64,000 bases of DNA from Planctomycetia bacterium (GTDB lineage Bacteria; Planctomycetota; Planctomycetia; Pirellulales; Thermoguttaceae): NCBI GenBank assembly GCA_030539295.1, contig JAUNSJ010000011.1:42070-106069 (forward strand), in the 5' to 3' direction. Position 1 is the stretch's first letter; the number at the start of each line of letters is the position of its first letter. The notes under the pieces are model-generated. The model did no database searches. It worked only from the letters and a program-made list of their open reading frames with translations, and was not told the DNA's origin. Made by a program: the position numbers and the translations under genes. Shown in pieces: positions 51,334 through 59,642 of this stretch.

Positions 51334-53373
51334 TTACATACCGAGCCGGGCTTTTTTAGCCAGTTCGGCTGTTTTGGCGTCTTTTGTAACGGCTTCGACC
51401 TGGGTAAGGATTTCCTCGAAACGAGCCTTGTTCGGCTGACGCAGGAATCGATGATGGGCCAGTTCAACGATAACGCTACACGCGGTTTCGGCCAGTGCGG
51501 GGTCGTCCAGGCACGCGGCGGCCCAATTGGCGGACTCCAACGTACGCACGGTAGCGGCCCGCTTAAGGCACCAGTTGCGGTCAGGAGCGGTCGTGGCAAT
51601 CTTCATGGCGTTCTGGAGCATGGCAAGCGTTTCCGATTCCGGGCGGTCACTCTTGAGTGTCGCGACACGAACAAAGGCTCGCAGTGCCATCTGACGATAA
51701 GCGGGCGCCAACTCAGCATTGTCCGCCAGATTCCAGAGGTCATCGAGGTACGCCGCGTTCGGCCAGTTGCACAGGGCACGCAAAGCCGCCGCCTGAACAG
51801 CCGGGTCACCGTCGGTCAGGAGCGGTTCCAGAAGCTGACGTACTTTGGCACCACCGAGCTTGCCGAGTAGCGGAAGCAAGGCAACTCGCGTAGCACCCGG
51901 ATTCTCCGCAGCAGCCGCGAAGTCGAGCGTGAGGTCCGCGCGAGCTTCAAGGTCGGCGAGTTTCTCACAAACCCGAACGATCGTGCGCTCTGCCTGTTCT
52001 CGAACCTTGCCCGGCTTCGTTTCAAGATAGAACGCGAGCAGGCGGGGCATGTCGGCTGAATCCGGGTCACAAAGTTGGGCCAAGGCGTCCAGAGCGTCAT
52101 TTGTAGCGGGTTCATCATCGCCACGAGCCAGAGCGAGTATCGGGTCGATAGCTCTGTAACACTTCATACGGGCAAGATTATCCAGTGCAAAAGTGCGAAG
52201 GGCCGGCTTGTTCATAGCGTCCATAAGGGTATCGCCGACCTGACTTTCACCCCAGGCGACGAGAAGTTCGGAAATGGCAGCAAGCTCTGTCGGTTCCGTC
52301 GCGTTGGCGGCACAGTCCATAATTTGGGCCAAGTTGTCGGTCTCTTGCATGGCGGTCAGTGCATGAATGGCATTGATCCGCTTTTGAAGGTCGTCGGAGG
52401 CCAATCCTTCGAGCGCCACCTGTCGTGCCTTTTCTCCTTCTCGCGACATGACCACGGTCAGGCACGCGGTCCGCGCGGCCGGGTTCAGTCTGTCCAACTT
52501 TGCGTAGATCGCTTCCACTTCCTCGTCGGAAAAGTGACCGAGCCAGGCACAGGCAATGGTCGCCTTGACATTATCGTCGCCGAAGAGCCATTCGTTGACC
52601 TGCTGCTTCGGGTCGTCGGCCAGCTTAAGCAGACCCACAGCGGCGGCTCGCCGGACACCACGCGGGGCATCCGCGACGCAGAGCGATTCGTAAATGGCTC
52701 CTGCCGATTCCTTATCGCCCTGACTCATATAAGACTGGGCAATTTCCAGAGCGGCGGACCCGGCGATTTGGCAGGAGACGGGACGGCCAAGCTCCTTGAG
52801 CACAGCATGGCCTTTGGTCCCGTATTTCGACAGCGACCAGACAGCCGCATAGGCAATCTTGGCATTTTCAGACTGCGCAAGTTTTGCTATTTTCGGTAAG
52901 GCAGTTTCGTCGCCCAGCTGTGCAAGCGAGTCCATAAAGCCAATTACGGATTCGTCGGTTGCCGAGTCGAGAGCTTCATTAAGGACGGCTGCCGCTTGGG
53001 ACCCGCCGATTTTCGTTAGTGCCGCACGGGCAACGTAACCTTCAACCGGCTGCTTAACATATTTTGCAAGAATGGGCACTTGCTCTTCTCCGCCAACGAC
53101 GCGCAGCTGAACGCAGTAGAACTGTCGCCCCAAGGTTGTGGAGTTTTCGTTCAGGAATGAGGCGGCTTTTTCCGCCATAGCTTTTTTCGAAGATTCGTCG
53201 GCAAGTGATTTTTCCACTTCGCTCAAAACGACAATCTGACAACCGAGGTCACCACCCGCTTCAAAGACCGCTGCCTGTTGCCAGGGGTCGGTCGCTGATG
53301 CTTCCTCTTGCGCGAGTGCGAGACACGGCATGGCCAAAAAGACGGCCAACAGAACGAACATATATTTTTTCAT
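51334..53373 (-). CDS. Exported HEAT-repeat protein
   Basis: 679 residues from ATG 53373, with a signal peptide (YMFVLLAVFLAMPCLALAQEE). The whole mature chain is built of ~30-35-residue HEAT/PBS-lyase-like helical repeats (for example VRRAAAVGLLKLADDPKQ, VREQAERTIVRVCEKLADL, VQAAALRALCNWPNAA). No DUF1080 domain, unlike the protein at 37372. Such proteins are scaffolds for protein-protein contact. It is transcribed after a Tat-exported Gfo/Idh enzyme (37 bases), the same pairing as at 36019-39090. Confidence 0.85.
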   Translation of the reverse strand: MKKYMFVLLAVFLAMPCLALAQEEASATDPWQQAAVFEAGGDLGCQIVVLSEVEKSLADESSKKAMAEKAASFLNENSTTLGRQFYCVQLRVVGGEEQVPILAKYVKQPVEGYVARAALTKIGGSQAAAVLNEALDSATDESVIGFMDSLAQLGDETALPKIAKLAQSENAKIAYAAVWSLSKYGTKGHAVLKELGRPVSCQIAGSAALEIAQSYMSQGDKESAGAIYESLCVADAPRGVRRAAAVGLLKLADDPKQQVNEWLFGDDNVKATIACAWLGHFSDEEVEAIYAKLDRLNPAARTACLTVVMSREGEKARQVALEGLASDDLQKRINAIHALTAMQETDNLAQIMDCAANATEPTELAAISELLVAWGESQVGDTLMDAMNKPALRTFALDNLARMKCYRAIDPILALARGDDEPATNDALDALAQLCDPDSADMPRLLAFYLETKPGKVREQAERTIVRVCEKLADLEARADLTLDFAAAAENPGATRVALLPLLGKLGGAKVRQLLEPLLTDGDPAVQAAALRALCNWPNAAYLDDLWNLADNAELAPAYRQMALRAFVRVATLKSDRPESETLAMLQNAMKIATTAPDRNWCLKRAATVRTLESANWAAACLDDPALAETACSVIVELAHHRFLRQPNKARFEEILTQVEAVTKDAKTAELAKKARLGM

Positions 53374-53410
53374 GATTGTAATTTTCCTTTCTGATTCCGG
53401 TATCTCTTGA

Positions 53411-54802
53411 TTACATGGTCCACGGTTCACGTTCGGGGCGGGAGAGCTGCTTATTCGCTTCCTCGTTATCGAACAGACTGGTCTTCCAGTCCCACTTCAG
53501 TTTCAGGCCGGTGCGACAGGCAATGTCGGCCAGATTACCAAGCGAAGAGGCGATGTGCCCCTGCTCGACGGGCGCGACGGGGTCCTGACGCGTGCGGATA
53601 CTGCGGAAGAAGTCGGCGGTGTGACGCGTGTACGGATTCCCCTGATGACCCACACGTGGGTCCTGACTGGAGTGCGGACTGACATGGAGATGAACGTCAC
53701 TCTCTTTAAGCTTTATGTCCAGAAGAGAATCGTCCGAGGCGGAAATTCCACCACGATTGACATGAACCCAGCCTTCATCGCCGATGAAACGGGTTCCGTG
53801 TGCGTTGGGCGCGCCGTCGACAGAGAAGTCCAGAACGAGACCGCTCTCATAACGGTAAGTCACGTTCCAATTAATCCACGTATCGGACATACCGCCTTCG
53901 GGCATGGTACCGGTCCCTTCAATTTCGAACGGTTTTTCGCCGAGCTCAGGCATACCCCAGTTGGCGATATCGAGATAATGAACGCCCCAGTTGGTAATGA
54001 AACCGGCACAATAATGCGAAATCATGTACAGAGCGAGCCATTCGACCCGTTTCTTATCGAACGGGAGCAGCGGCGCCGGGCCGGACCAGCGGTCCCAGTC
54101 GAACCCTTCAGGCGGGTCGCACGGCGGCTCCAGTGGGCAGAAGACGCCCCCTGGGCCACCCACCTCGACGCGGGTCACTTTACCAAGATAACCGTTGCGG
54201 GCAAGCTCGGCCGCGAATCGAAAGTTCGACTGACTTCGCTGCTGCGTACCGACCTGAAAGATCGTACCGTGTTCCCGGACAAGATTACAAACTTTTACCC
54301 CTTGATGCACGTAGCGGGTCAGTGGCTTTTCGCCGTAGATGTCTTTTCCCGACTGAATCATGCGGCGATAGATCGGGCCGTGCCAGTGGTCCGGAACCGT
54401 GCCCCAGAGCGCGTCAATATCGTCCCGTTCCAGAACTTCAAGGAAGTCGCCGGTTATATCGCAGCCTTTGTAATTTTCAAAACCGGTTCTGTTGGCGTAC
54501 ATGCCATTAACGACATCGCGGGCACGTTCGGCACGCTCACGCCGGCAGTCGGCTATGGCGAGTATTTGATGGTCCGGCAGCGGCGTCATGGCGCCTATTG
54601 AGTCACTGCCTCGATTGCCAACGCCGAAAACGCCTATGGTGATCCGTTCGCTTGGCGCCATGGCACCATCTTTACCCAGAGACGAGGCCGGGACAACGAG
54701 TGGCGCGGCACAGCCAGCCCCGGCTATACCAAGACTGGCCAGAAACGTTCGTCGAGTCAGAGACGCTCCGCCCGGCGTGGAAAAATCTTTGTTCTTTCGC
54801 AT
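53411..54802 (-). CDS. Tat-exported Gfo/Idh/MocA oxidoreductase
   Basis: 463 residues. Twin-arginine signal LTRRTFLASLGIAGAGCAAP, with a Cys that might also serve as a lipidation site. Rossmann start ITIGVFGVGNRGSDS, catalytic YGEKPLTRY, GTQQRSQSNFRFA, and NWGVHYLDIANWG in the substrate domain. Extracytoplasmic oxidation of an unknown sugar. ATG start. Divergent from the sugar-phosphate isomerase only in position; both are on the minus strand, with this gene second. Confidence 0.9.
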   Translation of the reverse strand: MRKNKDFSTPGGASLTRRTFLASLGIAGAGCAAPLVVPASSLGKDGAMAPSERITIGVFGVGNRGSDSIGAMTPLPDHQILAIADCRRERAERARDVVNGMYANRTGFENYKGCDITGDFLEVLERDDIDALWGTVPDHWHGPIYRRMIQSGKDIYGEKPLTRYVHQGVKVCNLVREHGTIFQVGTQQRSQSNFRFAAELARNGYLGKVTRVEVGGPGGVFCPLEPPCDPPEGFDWDRWSGPAPLLPFDKKRVEWLALYMISHYCAGFITNWGVHYLDIANWGMPELGEKPFEIEGTGTMPEGGMSDTWINWNVTYRYESGLVLDFSVDGAPNAHGTRFIGDEGWVHVNRGGISASDDSLLDIKLKESDVHLHVSPHSSQDPRVGHQGNPYTRHTADFFRSIRTRQDPVAPVEQGHIASSLGNLADIACRTGLKLKWDWKTSLFDNEEANKQLSRPEREPWTM

Positions 54803-54892
54803 GATACTTTACCTCTGTTTGGTTGGAATTACTGGAGCACTACTCGTCGCTCCTCATTATACATAGTTTAGAGAGTTATCGTGAGGGAGGCC

Positions 54893-54925
54893 GCGAGGAA
54901 TGATCGCACAACGACCATTCCTCGC
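54893..54925. terminator. Hairpin after the sugar-phosphate isomerase gene
   Basis: GCGAGGAATG (54893-54902) / CATTCCTCGC (54916-54925), 10 perfect pairs, 42 bases beyond the isomerase stop codon on the minus strand. No T run follows, so termination strength is uncertain. Confidence 0.5.
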
Positions 54926-54966
54926 AACCACTTGTGGTTTTACAGGTTGGACAACCGGCCCGGCCG

Positions 54967-55812
54967 TTAGTGGGCAGCCTCGCATTCTTTTACGACTTTG
55001 CTCAAATGCTCCAGGCTTCGTTTGGCCTCGTCTATGGACCCGCACTCGACGGAGAAGACGATATCGTGCGGACAGGTCATGGCAATTTTAACCAGTCGCG
55101 TCCAGTCGAGTACCCCGTCGCCACAGCCGCAGCCGACCGGCGTTCCGGTGACCTTGCCAAGCTCTTCATTCGAATGCTGAACGGAAATATCCTTCGCGTG
55201 CATGTGGACCGAACGGTCGATTATACTTTCGAGCCAGCTATAGGGATCCTGACCCGCAAGATAAGCGTTACCTGTATCAAGATTAAATCCCATGGCCGGC
55301 GACTTCACCAGCGCGTAGAGTTTTTCCAGTCCGGCCGGCGTCTTGGAATACTGGGCATGGCATTCCAAACCGATCTTAACGCCTCGGGCCTCCGCGACGA
55401 ACGCCGCTTCCTGAAGGGTGTATTTCATGAGAACCCAATCTTCCGCCTCCGTCGTCCAAGGCGACTTAATACCTTCATCGGTATTGACGACCGGGGCACC
55501 ACATTCAGCGGCGAACCGAATGGCCATTTTCAGATACTCCGCGTGGCGGTCGGGGCAGCCGAGTGGGCCGTGTGCCTGAAGTCCGGAGATCTTCAGCCCA
55601 CGGTCTTCACACAATCGTCGCATCTTCATGGGGTCGTCGAAAAGAGACCAGGTGTGATAATATCCCGCTTCACTCATGAGTTCGCGTCCGAAATGCACCA
55701 TGGGTTCCACATACTCATAGCCCATCTCCGCCGCCCGGTCCAAGCCCCAAACAAACGGCTTGTCGTGATGCCGCGTCGCTTCCAAATTCATACCAATCTT
55801 AACGTTGCCCAT
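54967..55812 (-). CDS. Sugar-phosphate isomerase/epimerase (xylose isomerase-like TIM barrel)
   Basis: 281 residues. AP endonuclease 2/xylose isomerase-like TIM barrel with metal-ligand residues along the strands: GLQAHGPLG, VVNTDEG, IGLECHAQY, MGFNLDTGNAYL, and HMHAKDISV. Usually a D-tagatose- or inosose-type epimerase/isomerase; the substrate is unknown. ATG at 55812; a GTG six bases earlier is equally near the ribosome-binding site GAAAGG. Its promoter and upstream operator share the TTTTGCGCAAAA module with the two DUF1559 cassettes. Confidence 0.85.
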   Translation of the reverse strand: MGNVKIGMNLEATRHHDKPFVWGLDRAAEMGYEYVEPMVHFGRELMSEAGYYHTWSLFDDPMKMRRLCEDRGLKISGLQAHGPLGCPDRHAEYLKMAIRFAAECGAPVVNTDEGIKSPWTTEAEDWVLMKYTLQEAAFVAEARGVKIGLECHAQYSKTPAGLEKLYALVKSPAMGFNLDTGNAYLAGQDPYSWLESIIDRSVHMHAKDISVQHSNEELGKVTGTPVGCGCGDGVLDWTRLVKIAMTCPHDIVFSVECGSIDEAKRSLEHLSKVVKECEAAH

Positions 55813-55904
55813 TGACACATACCTTTCTCGTAAAAAATTTTTCGTTCAGTCGTTCTTCAGGACGGAAAAATGTCTTTTACACCGTTCCGCCTTTGATTAT
55901 CTCT

Positions 55905-55975
55905 ATTATCCCCTCCTTTTCCAAGAAAAACAATGCCATTTTGCGCAAAATGGACTTCCAATATGCGACACAAAC
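55905..55975 (-). promoter_or_regulatory. Promoter and operator-like element of the isomerase gene
   Basis: Minus strand: GATAAT -10 (plus 55905-55910), 17-base spacer, TTGTTT -35 (plus 55928-55933). Immediately upstream (plus 55936-55975) lies the ~40-bp element CATTTTGCGCAAAATGG-x-GGAAGTCC, the third copy of the module found before both DUF1559 cassettes. Confidence 0.6.
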
Positions 55976-56009
55976 CCCAATTCCGGGACCAGACACGCCC
56001 ATTTTTGAT

Positions 56010-56400
56010 GGGCTGCTCCCGACTGCTTGCCTGTTCGGGTCGCAGCAATAGCGTTCGGGACGGCCAACTCACCATAATACGTTCCCCCTCACACTGCCCA
56101 AGTGCAACCGATTCGCCCTAACGCCCTCCTAATCATTCCGCGTCGCCCGGAAAGGGCAGTATATACAGCGGCGCTGTCTTTTGTTGTGGCCTGTACCGCC
56201 CTTACAGGACGTGGTTTTATAGGAAACTAGAGACGGTTTTTGCAATCGATTTACAGGACAAGGAATGATCTATTTCACAGAGATAAGGAGTCCGCAAAGG
56301 TCCCGCACCGGAATCGGTCGCCCCGGCACGAACGTGCGGCGGGTGGCCTGGACAGGTTTTTGCCCTGCCCAGTAACACGCATTTTCCCGCAAGACAGGAA
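56010..56400. other. Non-coding spacer with dispersed repeat modules
   Basis: Degenerate hairpin-family sequence near 56025-56055 and, around 56155-56222, an inverted copy of repeat module B (GCAGCGGCGCTGTCTTTTGTTG...CCCTTACAGGACGTGG). No CDS seen. It separates the isomerase promoter from the 3' end of the second lipoprotein gene. Confidence 0.5.
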
Positions 56401-56925
56401 CTATTTCACACCCCGTTGAGCTTTCTCTCGCGCCGGGGCGCCAAGTTCAAAGGTTTGTTTGACCCGACTGCGGCCAACAGATAGCCGCAAGTCCGATGTT
56501 TTCGGATCCATGTACTTGGAATCGACCATTTGAAAAAATCCCCTTTTAAGTTTTCCTGCATTCTTCGCCAGGAATGCTCGCTCCTGGGCCGGATCCGTTG
56601 GTACCTGATCCCAAGGCCCTTCTTTTATTTCTTCGAATTTCGATACGAGTACAACATATTCACCTTCTGGCACTCCGGAATAGCGGCCGTGGGTCAAAAG
56701 ATCAACAGCGCCAGAAGCGTTTGTAACGCCTCCAGCTCCAAATGAAGTTGTCTTTTCCACCATCTGCAGACTTACTTCAGCCTCGACCAGCGGCTCTCCC
56801 TTTTGAGTAAAAATGAGAGTTACCGGAGTAAGTTTCGGCATATCCCCGGGTTTTCTCTCGTCGCAACCCGAGAAGCAAAGCAACACGCACGCGACAAAGA
56901 GTAATATTAATGTGGTTTTTTTCAT
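56401..56925 (-). CDS. Lipoprotein with carboxypeptidase-regulatory-like domain, cassette 2
   Basis: 174 residues. Lipoprotein signal with Cys (LILLFVACVLLCFSGCDE). The body has the same beta-sandwich pattern as the cassette-1 lipoprotein: MPKLTPVTLIFTQKGEPLVEAEVSL, then GGVTNASGAVDLLTHGRYSGVPEGEYVVLV. The two differ strongly in the middle and at the C-terminus, so they are diverged paralogues. It follows the DUF1559 gene by 29 bases on the same strand (not the 4-base overlap seen in cassette 1). ATG with AAGGAG upstream. Confidence 0.85.
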   Translation of the reverse strand: MKKTTLILLFVACVLLCFSGCDERKPGDMPKLTPVTLIFTQKGEPLVEAEVSLQMVEKTTSFGAGGVTNASGAVDLLTHGRYSGVPEGEYVVLVSKFEEIKEGPWDQVPTDPAQERAFLAKNAGKLKRGFFQMVDSKYMDPKTSDLRLSVGRSRVKQTFELGAPAREKAQRGVK

Positions 56926-56954
56926 TTTCGTCTCCTTAAAAACCTTCCAGGATG

Positions 56955-58213
56955 CTATAAGGATGTCGTCTCGCCACCGTTAACACTGCCCATGGCACCC
57001 CACACCCCGTAGGAACTCACGCCCGTATTCTTCGGTGCTGTCGACAAGTCACCGCAATCAATTGTATCGGACACAAATCGAACCGAGCCATCCCCCATAC
57101 AGACATTGACGCCGCCAGAATGATAACTGTTCGCAGTTTGAAGCGTGCCTCCTGTATCTTCGGTCCCAGCAGGAGTTTCTTCACTATTTCCGCCGCTGCT
57201 ATTGTCGCCATTATTACAGGAAATGGAATTGGGCGGGAGAACGGTAACAAACCCACTTACATTATAAAGTCCGTCCGTTATATTCATGCCTCGCCATACC
57301 TTCATGGAATTTCCCGAAAAAACTTTCCCATTTTGTAAATTGAGACACGCCTGCGGACCTTGATTGTAAAGAAGACTCGTCGAATACATATACTTGGTGC
57401 CGCCATGAATCGAATTAACAACCCCAGTGGAGGGGCTTGAGGGAATTGTCACAGCTTCACTTACCGCAACACTGTTACTCAACCCGTCTACTATAGCGCT
57501 GAAATTCTTAAAATAATAGGAATTAAAAAAACCACGCTGACGTACATTGGCAATCAGTCCATACATGGCTCCGTATTTCTCTAATTCTATACATGCCGCA
57601 AGAGGATTAGCGATCCAGAATGACGCGGTCACGCTTCTGCCAGAACCGGTAACGTAGTTATCAAAGCCACTTGGAAAGCCATTCCAGATAACATTGTCGC
57701 CGTGGCAAACCATGTAATTAAACATACCATATTGGCCGTCATATCTTTTTCCACTTGGCATAGGGTCACTTGGACATTGGAGAGAAGGCACAAGAAGTTC
57801 GGCAAAGGGAGATTCCCAAGAGGACGCAGCATGACTCATAACAACTTCCCAAGCCGCCGTTTGTTCCATGTAGGGAAGTAACGCCCCTATAGTCGAAAAA
57901 CGACGGTCCATCTTGAGAGGATGCATCGCGGTAGCCGCGGGAAGAGAATTGTTCACATCATGGTAGTTGTGAAAGGCAATTCCATACTGTTTCAGATTAT
58001 TGGTGCACTGCATTCTTCTTGCCGCCTCGCGCGCCGCTTGGACCGCTGGCAGCAGAAGCGCAATTAAGATTCCGATGATGGCGATCACCACCAGAAGTTC
58101 GACGAGGGTAAAGGCGAGAATTTTTCTGAGAAGGGATTTTCTTTGAGGACCTAAATCTCCCCCCCCCCGCAAATTAACAAACGCACGACTTCGATTCTGA
58201 TGCTCTTCTTCAT
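56955..58213 (-). CDS. DUF1559 prepilin-like protein 2, frame broken at a G10 tract
   Basis: Same design as cassette 1: ATG at 58213 with AAGGAGAAGAAAC, leader [15 protein letters not shown], then ten Gs (plus-strand Cs at 58159-58168). As sequenced, the leader reaches a stop (GAG ATT TAG) right after the tract. The DUF1559 frame after the tract reads [48 protein letters not shown], and ends [17 protein letters not shown] tract of 8 or 11 Gs restores about 419 residues. In this copy a TTG at 58172 is open to DUF1559, but it has no ribosome-binding site. DUF1559 bodies of the two copies differ, while their first ~75 codons are nearly identical. Confidence 0.85.
58159..58168 (-). repeat. G10 homopolymer at the frame junction (putative slippage switch)
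   Basis: Ten Gs on the coding strand at codon 16, the longest homopolymer G/C run in the window. Length 10 is 3n+1; 8 or 11 is needed to join leader and DUF1559. Confidence 0.9.
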
Positions 58214-58310
58214 GTTTCTTCTCCTTGTGTAAAGAAAGTTGGACGGATGCAAATGTGGATGATTTACAAAATAATATTCAATCATCCAGGCAATTATTCT
58301 ACTAATCCCT

Positions 58311-58372
58311 ATTATACACAAGAAACCAGAAAAAACAATTCCATTTTGCGCAAAATGAACTTCCATTTTGCG
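58311..58372 (-). promoter_or_regulatory. Promoter and operator-like element of DUF1559 cassette 2
   Basis: Minus strand: TATAAT (plus 58311-58316), 16-base spacer, TTGTTT (plus 58333-58338), then the palindromic element CATTTTGCGCAAAATG (plus 58342-58357) and the second arm CATTTTGCG (58364-58372). It is nearly identical to the cassette-1 promoter region; leader length to the ATG is also the same (about 90 bases). Confidence 0.7.
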
Positions 58373-58452
58373 ACAAATTCGGCGAAAGGAACGATTTTTG
58401 ACTCGCTTTCCATATTTTTGTTACGCGTCGGGCGGGCGCCCATGGGGTTATA

Positions 58453-58498
58453 CCCCAGTTCATTACGTTCGCCCGACCTGCGAGCAGTCGGGAGCGTA
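58453..58498. repeat. Dispersed hairpin copy 5 at the edge of the cassette-2 homology
   Basis: CCCGAC (58472-58477) / GTCGGG (58487-58492) around CTGCGAGCA. It directly adjoins CCCCAGTTCATTACGTTCGC (58453-58472), the outer limit of sequence shared with cassette 1 (29511-29532). The prfB 3' end is 22 bases to the right. Confidence 0.65.
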
Positions 58499-58519
58499 GG
58501 CAGACGCTCCCGGGAGGCT

Positions 58520-59624
58520 CTAATCCGTCTTAACACGCCAGCGGAGGTATTCGTCCATGAACGCCTGGAGATTGCCATCGAGAACGTCGTGGAAATTGGA
58601 GACACAGTAGCCGGTTCGCGAATCCTTAACCCGCTGCTCCGGGTGCAGAAAGTAGTTGCGAATCTGGGAGCCGAACCCGACTTTGGCCATGTTTTTGTAC
58701 TTTTCGGCCATGCGCTGCTCGCGTTTTTCCTCTTCCCGCTGGAGAAGCCGGGCACGCAACATTTTAAGAGCCATAGCGCGATTCTTGTGCTGACTCCGTT
58801 CATTCTGGCATTGTACAACCGTACCGGTCGGAATGTGCGTCAGCCGAATGGCACTGGACGTCTTATTCACATGCTGACCCCCTGCGCCACTGGAACGAAA
58901 GACGTCTTCCCGAATATCTTCGTCACGCAGTTCGACCTGAATCGAGTCGTCAATATCAGGCGAAACGTCAACGGCGGCGAAACTCGTCTGTCGCTTGCCT
59001 TCCGCGTTATAAGGACTAATGCGGACGAGCCGGTGCGTACCGATTTCCGACTTGAGATAGCCGTAGGCCATGGGGCCACGCACCATAATACTGGCACTAT
59101 TAATCCCGGCCTCTTCGTTGTCCTGCCGGTCGAGTAGTTCGACAGCGTATTCATGACGCTGCGCCCAGTTTATATACATGCGCAAGAGCATCTCGGCCCA
59201 GTCGTTAGCGTCGGTACCGCCGTCCCTCGCATTGATACTGACAATAGCGTTATTCAAGTCGAACGGACCGTTGAGCAAGGCACTGGTCTGGAGCTGTTCG
59301 AGCGTTGCCTCAACGTCAGCCAGCTTACCAGGAATTTCCGCGGCCATCTCTTCGTCTTCCGCGCCGAGTTCGAACAGGACGTCGAGTTCGTCAAGTTCGG
59401 CGAGAATATCGTCCATGGGGCGCACGAGCGCCTTGAACCCCTTCAGACGCGAGACGACTGCCTGTGATTTCTCCTGGTCGTCCCAGAAGCCAGGCGCGGT
59501 CATTTCCTCGTCGATTTTGGCAATTTGGGCTTTTTTATCAGCGTAGTCAAAGAGAGTCCTTTAGCTGAACCAGACTCTCACGAATCCTGTGTGTACGATC
59601 GACCCATTCATTTTCAACCGGCAT
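58520..59624 (-). CDS. prfB: Peptide chain release factor 2 with programmed +1 frameshift
   Basis: Terminates translation at UGA and UAA. The gene starts ATG 59624 with 25 codons ending LKDSL, then an in-frame TGA (59547-59549) in the context CTT TGA C. Skipping one base continues as DYADKKAQIAKIDEEMTAPGFWDD, giving about 367 residues, the normal RF2 length. AAAGGA just upstream of the CTT is a candidate frameshift-stimulating Shine-Dalgarno sequence. The GGQ catalytic motif is present (GAGGQHVNKTSSA). The stop-codon recognition tripeptide reads SPY (RISPYNAEGK) where RF2 usually has SPF. It follows carB by 18 bases on the same strand. Confidence 0.94.
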
Positions 59625-59642
59625 AATGGCACTCCTTCTGTG

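Noticed and set aside
58151..58366. A 71-residue minus-strand frame before DUF1559 cassette 2
   Set aside because: It is the leader frame extended backwards into the promoter and stopped right after the G tract; not an independent protein.
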